A DNA stretch of 64,000 nt, from NCBI RefSeq assembly GCF_035974275.1, contig NZ_CP142422.1, positions 310,001 to 374,000 on the forward strand, in the 5' to 3' direction. Positions 18,272-27,724 of this stretch are shown here, piece after piece; the stretch's first letter is position 1, and every line of letters begins with the position of its first letter. A program made the translations under genes and the position numbers. The notes below the pieces were generated by a model. It made no database searches. It saw only the letters and a list, made by a program, of their open reading frames with translations, and was not told the origin of the DNA. This stretch comes from Chryseobacterium sp. MYb264 (GTDB lineage: Bacteria > Bacteroidota > Bacteroidia > Flavobacteriales > Weeksellaceae).

Positions 18272-19174
18272 TCAAACACTACGGACGGAGGTAGGAGTAA
18301 CCTTCGTTTGTTTTTTGAAAAAATAAGCAAAATGGGAAGGGTTCGAAAACCCAAGTCTATCACTGATTTCAGATATATTCCAGTCACTATGTTTCAAGAG
18401 GGCTGTTGCTTCCGCTGCAATTCGTTGGGAGATGTGTTCCGTGGTGGTTTTTCCTGTGGTCTTTTTTACTGCCCGGTTGAGGTGGTTAACATGTACTGAG
18501 AGCTTTTCCGCAAAATCAATTGCCGAACGCAGCTCAAGAAATTGATCCGTAGATTCTATCGGAAACTGCCTTTCAAGCATTTCAGTAAAAATAGAGGTGA
18601 GGCGTGCGTTTGTATCAGGATGGTGGTAGAGCGTTTCTCCAGGTTGTATTTTCATCGCAAAATGAAGAAGCTCGAATACATGATTTCTTAAAAGATCATA
18701 TTTAAAACGATAATCTGACTGTCGTTCATGAAGCATTTTTTCAAAAAAAGACTCCACTTCTTTATCCTGATCTTCACTGAGGGGAAATTCATGTCTGCCG
18801 TCCCTTTTAAACATATCGATGTCCTGAATACCATTTCTGAGATGATCAATATAAAAAAGATCTTTGAAAACACAGAAGAAGCCCGTTGATTCTTTATCCA
18901 GACGTTCAAACCGATAAGGCATCGCGGGATTGAAAAACAGAAGCGTGCTTCCGTTGATCTCGATACTTTTATGGGCATAATGACAGCGGTGCCTGCCTCG
19001 AATCAGCATGATCTTGTAAAAATCATAACGCGCATAGGGGGCAGGGGAGGCTCCTTCATTAAGTTTTGTCAGGCGAAAAACATTAAAGCCTCCTGCCTCA
19101 TAGGGCGGAAGTAATGGTGTTTCACTGAACTTATGGGCATAAAATGAGTCTAAACTTGTTTTCTCCGGCATCAT
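18272..19174 (-). CDS. AraC-family transcriptional regulator
   Basis: A 300-aa protein. The N-terminal half is a cupin-like ligand domain (YDFYKIMLIRGRHRCHYAHK, then LLFFNPAMPYRFE). The C-terminal ~100 residues have two helix-turn-helix motifs: LSVHVNHLNRAVKKTTGKTT and WNISEISDRLGFSNPSHFAY, followed by FFKKQTKVTPTSVR. It probably controls the SDR gene immediately downstream and possibly itself. The effector is unknown. MetMet at the start gives two adjacent possible starts. Confidence 0.88.
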   Translation of the reverse strand: MMPEKTSLDSFYAHKFSETPLLPPYEAGGFNVFRLTKLNEGASPAPYARYDFYKIMLIRGRHRCHYAHKSIEINGSTLLFFNPAMPYRFERLDKESTGFFCVFKDLFYIDHLRNGIQDIDMFKRDGRHEFPLSEDQDKEVESFFEKMLHERQSDYRFKYDLLRNHVFELLHFAMKIQPGETLYHHPDTNARLTSIFTEMLERQFPIESTDQFLELRSAIDFAEKLSVHVNHLNRAVKKTTGKTTTEHISQRIAAEATALLKHSDWNISEISDRLGFSNPSHFAYFFKKQTKVTPTSVRSV

Positions 19175-19432
19175 ACAAAATTACAAATTATGGTCTTAAT
19201 GATGATAATACATCGTAGACCCGCCTTTTCCCTGCTGCTTTTTCTTCTTTATTTCGTAAATGAAAATTTTAAGAACTCCTTTAAAATGTAAACATGCTCT
19301 TAAATTTCAGTATTTCTGTAAAGGGCTTATCAAAGCTTTTATCATCCATCAAAAATATCGCTGATAATGGGGATTTTTTTATCCTCTCATAGTTTTTAAT
19401 ATTGAATATTGAAATGTATACTATATCAGCAT

Positions 19433-20920
19433 ATGAAAACGACAATAATAGGCATCTTTTTTATCATGAACTTTTTCATGGCCTGCTCACAACAGGATAA
19501 GTATTATATTCCGGCACTTTCTTCCCGCCCTGAGGACATCCAGATTGTTCCTTTCCTAACAAAGGAGAACGATTTTATATATGTGAATAAGTTGAGCCTG
19601 AAGCCTGCTTTCGGTCATACATTCAAGACAGCATCTATTTATACTTCCACCGGTTTTGCCGTTGTGACCAATAAAGCAGATGAATATGCCGTCATAAACG
19701 ATACGGGGAAAATAGTCCTTGATTTCTCACCTAAGGAAATTAACCTGAACTGCGTGAATGGAATTACATTTTACAAAAGAGAAATCGAATATAAAAAGAA
19801 AATGCCGGTTTGGAAATGGGACTGGAATATCATGGGCAGCGGCATTCAAAAAAAACAAACTTATCACGATATAGAAGTAGGTATTCTTGAAACCGGGCAG
19901 GTATTGATTAGAAAAGATCTGCCTTATCTGGAAGATGATGTTGATCTCAATATGATATCTATCGATGAGAAACACCTTTTTTGGAATGGTAGCATCTATG
20001 AAATGAACAAGAATCGTCTGAATAAAAGTGAGCAGAATATTGCTGATATGCTTAATGATAAACGCTATATCAAAATATCCGACGGGAATTTTTCACTCTA
20101 TAATCTTAATCAGAAAAAAGCAGTTCACAGCAATCTGGAAGGAACTGAAATGCTTTCTGTTGTATATGGTAAGGAAACCATAACCCTGACTGAGGTCAAC
20201 AAAGAACGGTACAAACCCGAGGTGCCAAAACTTCTGGAAGACAGGAAATCCAATAATCTATATGCTTTTCCTCTTTATGAAAAGCCTTTTCCGAAAGAAA
20301 TTACAAAGGCAACAGCTTCTCAGATTGATTTTATCCGCAAAACATCTTTGGTGTATTCTATGGAGGGTTCTCCTTATTTTCTATTGGGCGTTTTCAACTA
20401 TGACGAAGCTGTCTGGGCCTATGACTGGTTGTATATTGATACGAATGGCGTAGTCTTTGAGCAACCGGAGATGACCGTCCATTTTAAAGTCCTCGATCAG
20501 ATTGGAAATCTGGTTTGGCCCGACAGAAAGATGATTTTTCCGGATATACTCAATACTGAAAAGTGGAAGTTTGGAAAAATTAGTTCCTACACCGGTATGG
20601 AAGACCTGTATATTATCGCAGTTGAAAATCGAAAGCAGGAAAGGAATATGGGATTATGGAACAGCCGTACCCAATCCTGGGATATCCCCCCGGAATACCA
20701 TCATATCAATGTTTTGGATACAGAAAAACAAATTTATGCACTTCAGAAAAACGATGATGGCTTATACAGACTTTACCATCTTAAAGACAGGAAAATGATA
20801 GGTGAGAAAGGCTATGACTCTGTTAATTCCGAGGGGTTAGTTTCCGTTAAAAACGGTTCTGACCTCATCGTTTATTATTATATCGATATTAACTCCGGAA
20901 GAGAATACCGTGAAAAGTAA
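19433..20920 (+). CDS. Lipoprotein with WG-repeat-like beta segments
   Basis: A ~495-aa protein. ATG at 19433 is chosen over an upstream in-frame TTG because it gives a clean lipoprotein signal (GIFFIMNFFMACSQQ, lipobox FMAC). The mature chain alternates short beta segments such as EYAVINDTGKIVLDF and YDWLYIDTNGVVFEQ, resembling WG repeats seen in many Bacteroidota secreted proteins. No enzyme motif is seen. It resembles the gene at 45140 in style, though not obviously in sequence. Function unknown. Confidence 0.7.
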   Translation: MKTTIIGIFFIMNFFMACSQQDKYYIPALSSRPEDIQIVPFLTKENDFIYVNKLSLKPAFGHTFKTASIYTSTGFAVVTNKADEYAVINDTGKIVLDFSPKEINLNCVNGITFYKREIEYKKKMPVWKWDWNIMGSGIQKKQTYHDIEVGILETGQVLIRKDLPYLEDDVDLNMISIDEKHLFWNGSIYEMNKNRLNKSEQNIADMLNDKRYIKISDGNFSLYNLNQKKAVHSNLEGTEMLSVVYGKETITLTEVNKERYKPEVPKLLEDRKSNNLYAFPLYEKPFPKEITKATASQIDFIRKTSLVYSMEGSPYFLLGVFNYDEAVWAYDWLYIDTNGVVFEQPEMTVHFKVLDQIGNLVWPDRKMIFPDILNTEKWKFGKISSYTGMEDLYIIAVENRKQERNMGLWNSRTQSWDIPPEYHHINVLDTEKQIYALQKNDDGLYRLYHLKDRKMIGEKGYDSVNSEGLVSVKNGSDLIVYYYIDINSGREYREK

Positions 20921-20935
20921 GAGATAAAGCTCATC

Positions 20936-21087
20936 CTCTTTTCTTTTTGAATTTCCCTTAAAACCCCCGAAGAGCTTAAATGTGAATGGCGTCGGGTGAA
21001 ACCCGATGGATATGTGTTCAATGATGTAATAACCTGAAAGGATTAAATAATCTAATGGAAATTTCAAAGATAAAATGGTATGAAAGT
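20936..21087 (+). repeat. Dispersed intergenic element, copy 2
   Basis: Second copy of the element at 16436-16590, with the better hairpin TCGGGTGAAACCCGA near 20993. Its right end (GAAATTTCAAAGATAAAATG) runs into the possible early start codon of the next gene, so the first ~15 residues of the longest reading there would be repeat-derived. Confidence 0.75.
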
Positions 21088-21124
21088 GACAGTCAAAATT
21101 CTTAAACAGCAAGAAAACAGTAAA

Positions 21125-21619
21125 ATGAAGATCAAGATAAAAAAACGGAGACTTCCATCTGGTGGCTTTACGTTGCTTCTTATTCTCCTGACTCTCAGCT
21201 GCCGGAAAGCTGACGAAAAAAAAACAGGTTTTCAGAATGATCTTAAAAATACCCGGTGGATTGTTGATTCCGGCGGGATTATCGGCGCCGGCGGGGATTC
21301 AGTCTATTATCTCTCCAGACGAATAGATTCTCTCCAATTATTCAACTTTCATGCGATTGATTTTTTGGACGAGGAGAAGTTCACCAGCTATGACAGTTGG
21401 GAGTGCGGGAATGATTGTTTTACCCGGGCATTCGGAAGATATTATTTCACCGGAAATCAGAAGGTAATAATGGAAATAGACAGCATAAGCACGATCGGAA
21501 CCTGCATGGCTCCGACACGGATTTTTGAACCATCAGAAACAAGAATTTTCGATCTGTCAAGAGAAGGAAAAGGGCTCATATTTAGAGAAAATAAAAGTAA
21601 GATCTCCCAAGAGAAATAA
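21125..21619 (+). CDS. Small lipoprotein, unknown function
   Basis: A ~164-aa protein with a lipoprotein signal (GGFTLLLILLTLSCRKADEK; lipobox TLSC). An in-frame ATG at 21080 would add 15 residues, but that ATG lies in the end of dispersed element 2, so 21125 is preferred. The mature part has KNTRWIVDSGG near its start and four cysteines (ECGNDC, GTC), suggesting a small disulfide-bonded lipocalin-like or META-like fold. No family recognised. Single gene between elements and the next secreted protein. Confidence 0.6.
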   Translation: MKIKIKKRRLPSGGFTLLLILLTLSCRKADEKKTGFQNDLKNTRWIVDSGGIIGAGGDSVYYLSRRIDSLQLFNFHAIDFLDEEKFTSYDSWECGNDCFTRAFGRYYFTGNQKVIMEIDSISTIGTCMAPTRIFEPSETRIFDLSREGKGLIFRENKSKISQEK

Positions 21620-21921
21620 CTGTTCTTTTAAGGTGTTTTTTACATCAAAAAGGCTTCTCGATATGTCCGGAGATATGAAATTCACTGCAGGAAAGGAAGC
21701 TTCCGATGTCCCGATGATTCATTTAGTTTCTTATCTGGCTGAAAGCAGGGATTGTATCGGATACCGGTTTTTCACAATTTTGCAGGACAGTATTTTAGAA
21801 ATACAAGGCGTGTTATTAAACATCTGTGTTAATGATGAGGCACCGGACATAATGACTCATAAAACGCTAATATCTGTTATATTTTAATACATGGTTAAAG
21901 GAAAATTAAAGAATATTGAAA

Positions 21922-23460
21922 ATGAAAAAAATGATTATATCTGCCATAGCAGCATGGCTTATGAATATAAGCATCACTGCACAGGAAAAAATCTATTTCG
22001 ATGAAAACTGGGAAGTCACGACAAAGGACAAAATGGTTTATTACCGCGAAACGGAAACTAAAGACAAACGAATCCTGATCCGGGATTATTATACGGACGG
22101 AACACTCCAGATGGAAGGCCCTGCAGTCGATACAACAGCCGGAAGTGAAATTTTTGACGGAACAGTAACCTGGTATAGTCCTGAAGGAAAAATGGTGATT
22201 CAAAAATCTTTTGTAAACGGAAGTGAGATAGGTCCTTCAAGGTCATTTGATGAAAAAGGAAGACCTATTCAGGAATTTTTTTACAAAAAAGACGGTACTT
22301 TTACCGGTAAAATTTATAACTATAAAGACCCTGAGGGTTCCTCTTCCTATAATGCCGTTTCGTTCTACGACAGTCCGTACTCGTACAAAACAATCGTGTA
22401 TGATGAGGATATAAAAGGTATACGATATGAAGCTGAAAGTAGCGACGCATTGGAATACTTTACCAAATACTACGGAGAAAATGGTAAATATATAGGTAAA
22501 AGTTCCCTGGGGGATGATAAAGATTACTGGGATGTTGAATACTACTACAATCCGATGGTAGTTTCGAGAGTGCAGAAGAAAAATAAAAACGGGGAGCTTA
22601 TCGAAGGGGTGATCTACGATAGAAATGGTAAAATTCTACAGGAAGAAAAGAAAAATAAAAAAGGAGGTTTCAAAAAAACGTATGATCACAACGGAAAGCT
22701 GATCGGAAATCTCAGCTATAAGTACGATAAGGAAAGTGAATCTTTAGTTCCGCAGGATGGCGATGATTATTGGTTTAATTCTACATTTTCGGGCTATATT
22801 TCCATCGATTCCTATAAAAATGGAGCGGCAGTATCCGTCAAATATTTTGATGAAGATGCCCGGTTAGCTTCAGAAAAATTCGTCGAAGGGTTTGATACTG
22901 TTAAAATAAACTATTACAGCCCTGACGGGACGATAAAAGGAGTCCTAAACTACCGAGAAGGGCAACCTTACAACGGTATTTTATATGACGAGCTCGCAGA
23001 ACAGCAATACCAAAACGGAACGGTCATCCTTTCCAAAACCTTCACGGATAAGGAACAGTTGAAATCAGAATCAAAAATCAATACTGAAAATACCCTTTAT
23101 CACACCTCAGTGTATGATCACAAAGGAAAGGTTATCTATACCTACAGCAAACCCGCAGAGGAATCCGAGTTTTTTACAGCGAAGATCACCCAGTATGTGA
23201 ACGGAAAACAAGTCAGCAAAGCTGTTATAAAAGATGGGGTTATTGAAAGCGGAAAAATCAGTTACAAAGTTGACGGAGGATCAAAAGAATTGGCACGCCA
23301 GGGAGACCGTATCCTGTTAAAATTCTATAATAAGGACGGAAAACTGATTCAGAATACTGAATTATTCGAGGAAAATGACCGTATTGATGAATGGGGTGGA
23401 CTGAATAAAATAACAACGGAGGCAGATTTGCTTCGTGAAGAATCTGAGCCCATAGATTAA
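21922..23460 (+). CDS. Secreted MORN-like/YwqK-type repeat protein
   Basis: A 512-aa protein from the ATG at 21922 (an in-frame TTG two codons earlier is ignored). Signal peptide MIISAIAAWLMNISITAQ. The rest repeats a ~20-25-residue unit of the type Y-x-x-x-G-K-x-x-x-x-x-x-Y-x-N-G: YSPEGKMVIQKSFVNGSEIG, YDHNGKLIGNLSYKY, YSPDGTIKGVLNYREGQPYN. These are the MORN-variant repeats found in YwqK-type proteins. No catalytic domain is visible. Probably periplasmic or surface-exposed; role unknown. Confidence 0.7.
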   Translation: MKKMIISAIAAWLMNISITAQEKIYFDENWEVTTKDKMVYYRETETKDKRILIRDYYTDGTLQMEGPAVDTTAGSEIFDGTVTWYSPEGKMVIQKSFVNGSEIGPSRSFDEKGRPIQEFFYKKDGTFTGKIYNYKDPEGSSSYNAVSFYDSPYSYKTIVYDEDIKGIRYEAESSDALEYFTKYYGENGKYIGKSSLGDDKDYWDVEYYYNPMVVSRVQKKNKNGELIEGVIYDRNGKILQEEKKNKKGGFKKTYDHNGKLIGNLSYKYDKESESLVPQDGDDYWFNSTFSGYISIDSYKNGAAVSVKYFDEDARLASEKFVEGFDTVKINYYSPDGTIKGVLNYREGQPYNGILYDELAEQQYQNGTVILSKTFTDKEQLKSESKINTENTLYHTSVYDHKGKVIYTYSKPAEESEFFTAKITQYVNGKQVSKAVIKDGVIESGKISYKVDGGSKELARQGDRILLKFYNKDGKLIQNTELFEENDRIDEWGGLNKITTEADLLREESEPID

Positions 23461-23480
23461 GGGGCTTCTATGACCGCCAC

Positions 23481-23523
23481 CTTGGGTAATCAGGATATTC
23501 CGGAGGGATCCTGATTACCCAAG
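23481..23523. terminator. Perfect 16-bp hairpin between convergent genes
   Basis: CTTGGGTAATCAGGAT (23481-23496) is the exact reverse complement of ATCCTGATTACCCAAG (23508-23523), with an 11-nt loop. It lies 21 nt after the + strand stop at 23460. No T-run follows on either side, so it may work as a bidirectional RNA-end stabiliser or terminator. Confidence 0.5.
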
Positions 23524-23678
23524 GTTATGTAAGATCCCGCTGCCAAAGATTTCGGATGACAGATGAGGCTGTTTTCTATTATTTTTCCGTTCTGTTTAAC
23601 AGCGACTTTTAGTGACTGGGTGAAGGTCACGCAGAAAAACGGAGAAAACAGAAGGGACAATTTAATTTTTTTCAGCAT
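23490..23678 (-). CDS. Possible short secreted peptide gene or remnant
   Basis: A 62-codon minus-strand frame begins MLKKIKLSLLFSPFFCVTFTQ, which has the look of a signal peptide, but ends inside the 16-bp hairpin. The remainder (KVAVKQNGKIIENSLICHPK) is not recognised. It could be the 5' end of a truncated gene. Low confidence. Confidence 0.25.
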   Translation of the reverse strand: MLKKIKLSLLFSPFFCVTFTQSLKVAVKQNGKIIENSLICHPKSLAAGSYITLGNQDPSGIS

Positions 23679-23812
23679 AAATTTTTAAATTATAAAATTA
23701 AGGCTGCGTATAGACACCCGCTTATTTAAGAGGAGAAATTCCTGTTTTGTAAAAAAAATCGAAAAATACAGGAAAATCTCCTTTAGTGTCTGCATGACAT
23801 GTAAGTAAGCTC

Positions 23813-24889
23813 TTAAAATAAACTGATTTTCAGCTGGATTTTAATATAGGACGCTTTTTGCTTTTTATTTTTTGCCGGGGTGGATGTGGTAGGATAAACC
23901 TCGGCATAAAAGGTATCGTGATTCATCCAGAAGCCCTTTTTTTCGTCCGAGAATTTAAATCCTGTAAAATTAACATAGAGCTGATTGATCTGTTTCTTTG
24001 TTTCAGGAAAATACTGAGCCATCATAAAATCCGATCCTGTATCATTATTATTGCTTATTGAAGAAATCCTGTTGATAGAAGGAATGGTATGAGGATAGCC
24101 GGAGGTGAACAGATCCATAGAAAATCCCTCTTTCGGGTTATAAAAGGTATAAAAGGCATTATTGGCATCCTGGTTGTCTTCCCTAAAGACCTCAAGACCC
24201 AGAAAAGGAGAGTATCCGATGTATTGATAAGACAGAAGGCCATCTTCTGTAGGCAGGTTTTCATATTGCTGGATTTTTATTTCCCGTCCGTCTTTGTCAC
24301 TGATCCAGTTGTTGCCTTTTAGTATAATATGAGGATTTTTAATTAAAACTTCATCTGCTTTTGATTTCAGAGCCTCATGATATTCTGCGGCCGTTACTTC
24401 TTCCACACTGCCATATTGGGTGAATGATTTGTTGTTGAAATCAGTTTGCTCCCTATAGGTGCTGCTTCTAATCTCATTAAGGTTAATCCCCTTTAATGTG
24501 AGATCAAATGAGGCCGTAAATTCAGATTTCAGAACGAAGGCTTCTATGCTGTTGGAAATGGTATTGTTAATGCTGAAATGAATGGAGTAAAAATCATCAA
24601 ATTCTTCAAATCCATAATAGTTATCAAGCTTTTGGTAAGGAACTTTAAGATAAGCCGAATCTTTATTTGGAGCCACATAAAAGCGAACGGAATCAAGCTT
24701 CGTAAACAATTGAAAAGGAACTTCCTGAATATTGTCTACGCCTTTTATTTTTTTGAAATCCGCAAATGTGATAACGCTGTCGTGATGTGCTGCTTTGGCT
24801 TTATTGCTTTCCTTTTTTTTGTCCTGAGGGTTACATGCCAGAGTACTCACTAAAAGAGAAGAAATCAGAAATGGATATGTAATTTTCAT
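23813..24889 (-). CDS. Lipoprotein, unknown function
   Basis: A 358-aa protein with a lipoprotein signal (FLISSLLVSTLACNPQDKKK; lipobox TLAC) and a Lys-rich linker after the cysteine. The mature part is beta-rich with no motif I recognise: VPFQLFTKLDSVRFYVAPN, YLGYSP-like YQYIGYSPFLGLEVF, and SYIKIQLKISLF at the end. It is transcribed alone, convergent with 21922-23460 and divergent from 25049. A periplasm-facing or surface lipoprotein is all that can be said. Confidence 0.6.
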   Translation of the reverse strand: MKITYPFLISSLLVSTLACNPQDKKKESNKAKAAHHDSVITFADFKKIKGVDNIQEVPFQLFTKLDSVRFYVAPNKDSAYLKVPYQKLDNYYGFEEFDDFYSIHFSINNTISNSIEAFVLKSEFTASFDLTLKGINLNEIRSSTYREQTDFNNKSFTQYGSVEEVTAAEYHEALKSKADEVLIKNPHIILKGNNWISDKDGREIKIQQYENLPTEDGLLSYQYIGYSPFLGLEVFREDNQDANNAFYTFYNPKEGFSMDLFTSGYPHTIPSINRISSISNNNDTGSDFMMAQYFPETKKQINQLYVNFTGFKFSDEKKGFWMNHDTFYAEVYPTTSTPAKNKKQKASYIKIQLKISLF

Positions 24890-25048
24890 TGCTTACTTTT
24901 TGCTGTAAAAGTAGAATTAATACGATGAGCCTCCAACAAAATGCTCTTTTACCACTGAAAAATGGCTGATATCAGGGATAAATTGCCAACTGTTTTTTAA
25001 ACAATTTTGTGACTCGTAAATGGAGTTGTATTCCTTAATTTTATACCT

Positions 25049-25606
25049 ATGAAAAATATAATATGTAGCCTTTCACTTCTGACTTTTTCACTGAACGCCT
25101 GTAATTCGGGAACCGAAAAAAAAACGGAATCTAAGGATCCCATCATGATAAAGTCCGGTTCCAAGGGGGAAATCTCTCGAAAAGAAGACGTGAAAACATC
25201 GGAAATTCCGAAAGAGCTTAATGAATTAATTCCTGTTGATATACTGGATGGCAAAAGTAAAAATGTTTATGAAAAATATGGGATTGAATTCTCAGGAAAT
25301 TGTTATGCCTGCGATTTGGCAAACCTTTCTGTTACGAAAAACAAAATAGTTTGGACCAACGTCTGTGATGAAAAAGATACTTTTGAGATCAATACTTTTA
25401 CATCTGCTACAGAAGGAAATACAACGGTTATCAAAACCGCGCAAAGCACTTATATCTTAACGAAGATTGATGAAGCGCCGGTTTACAAATTGGTAACGGA
25501 AGGGGAAAAACCGAATCCTAAAAATAAAAGATTATCAGGGTATTTTACCACAAAACAGGCATTACCCCTTTTCAGGGAGCACGACTGTGGTGATTTTGAG
25601 GGCTAA
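25049..25606 (+). CDS. Small lipoprotein, unknown function
   Basis: A 185-aa protein with a lipoprotein signal (IICSLSLLTFSLNACNSG; lipobox LNAC). The mature part has four cysteines: CYACDLANL, VCDEKD and HDCGDFEG near the C-terminus. This suggests disulfide pairing in the periplasm or at the surface. No family recognised. It is followed by tandem-repeat array 1. Confidence 0.6.
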   Translation: MKNIICSLSLLTFSLNACNSGTEKKTESKDPIMIKSGSKGEISRKEDVKTSEIPKELNELIPVDILDGKSKNVYEKYGIEFSGNCYACDLANLSVTKNKIVWTNVCDEKDTFEINTFTSATEGNTTVIKTAQSTYILTKIDEAPVYKLVTEGEKPNPKNKRLSGYFTTKQALPLFREHDCGDFEG

Positions 25607-25639
25607 AATATTCCGTCATTTTTCTGATATTGCTGCATA

Positions 25640-26625
25640 AGGGAGGATGGGAATTTTGACAACTCCCGTTTTAAGTCTCACTAAACCGTTCTACTGATAA
25701 AAGATCTAAAAGGTTAAGCAAAGAAAATCAACGATATCATCTGTGGAAAATCTGAGGCAATCTGTGGGAAATAAAAAATTCGTGCATTCGTGGCCAAAAT
25801 ATGCAGCCCTCCATTTTATCAAAGATAAAATCCTTGCGCCTTAAAAACATAAAGTATTAAAAAATACCTTTGCGACTTTGCGAAAAGCCAACAGAAACAG
25901 CCCCACCCACGAAAATCCTATCAATCTGTGGGAAATAAAAAATTCGTGCATTCGTGGCGATAATATGCAGCCCTCCATTTTATCAAAGATAAAATCCTTG
26001 CGCCTTAAAAAACATAAAGCATTAAAAAATACCTTTACGACTTTGCGAAAAACCAACAGAAACAGCCTACCCACGAAAATCCTATCAATCTGTGGGAAAT
26101 AAAAAATTCGTGCATTCGTGGCCAAAATATGCAGCCCTCCATTTTATCAAAGATAAAATCCTTGCGCCTTAAAAACATAAAGTATTAAAAAATACCTTTG
26201 CGACTTTGCGAAAAGCCAACAGAAATAGCCCCACCCAAGAAAATCCTATCAATCTGTGGGAAATAAAAAATTCGTGCATTCGTGGCGATAATATGCAGCC
26301 CTCCATTTTATCAAAGATAAAATCCTTGCGCGCCTTAAAAACATAAAGCATTAAAAAATACCTTTGCGACTTTGCGAAAAGCCAACAGAAACAGCCCCAC
26401 CCACGAAAATCCTATCAATCTGTGGGAAATAAAAAATTCGTGCATTCGTGGCGATAATATGCAGCCCTCCATTTTATCAAAGATAAAATCCTTGCGCCTT
26501 AAAAACATAAAAGCATTAAAAAAATACCTTTGCGACTTTGCGAAAAGCCAACAGAAACAGCCTACCCACGAAAATCCTATCAATCTGTGGGAAATAAAAA
26601 ATTCGTGCATTTGTGGCAAAAAATA
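25640..26625 (+). repeat. Tandem repeat array 1 (about five 164-166-bp units)
   Basis: The motif CGTGCATTCGTGG recurs at 25781, 25945, 26109, 26273 and 26439, and as CGTGCATTTGTGG at 26604, giving periods of 164, 164, 164, 166 and 165 bp. Each unit contains ATGCAGCCCTCC, a palindrome ATTTTATC-AAA-GATAAAAT, CTTGCG(C)CTTAAAAACATAAAG, ACTTTGCGAAAA and ATCTGTGGGAAATAAAAAATT. A leader-like segment (~25650-25780: TTTTAAGTCTCAC, CAAAGAAAATCAACGATA) precedes the first unit and recurs before array 2. Units abut without spacers. The frames inside it are not genes. Confidence 0.92.
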
Positions 26626-26771
26626 CATCTAAACAATTTCTCCCCAAGTTTTGAAATTGATCCCATACCAGTCTTAACTCCTATACCTTTATTCAGCAGT
26701 ATAATAAGCCTTCTTGAGATCAATTTTTACTCGTTCAGCCTTCTTACATTATAAATTTCATGAAAAAGGGG

Positions 26772-26779
26772 TATATTTG
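26772..26779 (+). promoter_or_regulatory. Bacteroidota -7 element before the TPP riboswitch
   Basis: TATATTTG matches TAnnTTTG and lies about 10 nt before the aptamer. No TTG is seen at the expected -33 spacing, so only the -7 half is supported. Confidence 0.5.
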
Positions 26780-26785
26780 CTCCAC

Positions 26786-26866
26786 GCTTTAGGGGTATTC
26801 TGAAAAGAATTGAGAGAGTCCCTTTGAACCTGATACGGCTCACACCGACGTAGGGAAAGGCAGGAA
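26786..26866 (+). promoter_or_regulatory. TPP riboswitch (THI box)
   Basis: The conserved core is present: TTAGGGG, then TTGAGAGAGTCCCTTTGAACCTGAT is represented by GAGAGAGTCC and CTTTGAACCTGATACGG, then ACACCGACGTAGGGAAAGG. In the family these form the pyrophosphate- and pyrimidine-sensing helices P2-P5. It sits 60 nt upstream of thiM, so thiamine pyrophosphate should repress the salvage operon. Confidence 0.93.
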
Positions 26867-26926
26867 TTCATCTTTTGATGTTTTCTTTTTATTTATTTTC
26901 CTAAAGCGCTATAAAGTAAAACGTAT

Positions 26927-27724
26927 ATGGAAAATAACTTTTGGAGTTCTATTCAATCGGTCAGAAATCAATCACCGCTTATCCATAACATGACCAATTT
27001 ACGTGGTTATGAATACGACTGCCAATGCTTTGCTGGCGGTCGGCGCTTCCCCCATTATGGCGCACGCAAAATCTGAAGTCATAGAGATGGTCAATATTTC
27101 AGGTGCTTTAGTAGTCAACATCGGGACGCTTGATGAATATTGGAGTGAATCTATGCTGATTGCCGCAGAGGAAGCTTCCCGAATTCAGAAAACATGGGTT
27201 TTAGATCCGGTTGGAGCGGGAGCTACGGCTTTTAGAAATGATGTTTTAGCAAAGCTTTTAGAATTCAAGCCAACAATTATACGCGGGAATGCTTCAGAGA
27301 TTATTGCTCTTGCAAGAAAAATACAGCGATAACAAAAGGAGTAGACAGTACGGCCGAAAGTAATGAGGCGATATCTGCTGCAAAATATCTGATTGAAAAA
27401 TATCAGTCTGTTGTTTGTATTTCGGGGGCAACAGATATTATTATGAATGGCAATGAAACTTATTTTGTCGATAACGGACATCCGATGATGACCAAAGTAA
27501 CGGGATTAGGTTGCTCGGCATCAGCGATTGTCGGGGCTTGTGCTGCTGTTTCGGAAAATAAAACAGAAGCCACCATAGCAGCAATGTCACTGTTGGGAAT
27601 GGCCGGAGAACTGGCAGAGAAGATTTCAAACGGACCGGGGAGTCTTCAGGTCAATATTTTAGATAAACTCTGGAATATTTCTGAACAGGAGTTTTTTGAA
27701 AATGTAAATATTTCTAAAAAATGA
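26927..27724 (+). pseudogene. thiM: Hydroxyethylthiazole kinase, two frameshifts
   Basis: ThiM phosphorylates hydroxyethylthiazole in thiamine salvage. The ATG at 26927 gives [18 protein letters not shown], then the frame is lost: TTT at 26998-27000 has one T too many for the expected N-Y-V-V-M-N. The second frame gives [29 protein letters not shown] and [11 protein letters not shown]. It breaks at an A-run (27317-27321), where one added A restores [10 protein letters not shown]. The third frame gives VTGLGCSASAIVGACAAV with the catalytic GxGC motif. All parts are otherwise well conserved, so the breaks are recent or are sequence errors. Its stop overlaps the thiE start. Confidence 0.85.

Noticed and set aside
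17504..18499. Several + strand frames opposite the SDR and AraC genes
   Set aside because: Shadows of strongly supported minus-strand genes.
21525..21887. 120-codon + strand frame after the small lipoprotein
   Set aside because: It starts inside the previous gene in another frame and has no recognisable signal, domain or start context.
25841..26632. Several 60-97-codon frames on both strands in array 1, and similar frames at 30188-30484 and 30822-31025
   Set aside because: They repeat with the array unit and are by-products of its periodicity; no start context or protein similarity.
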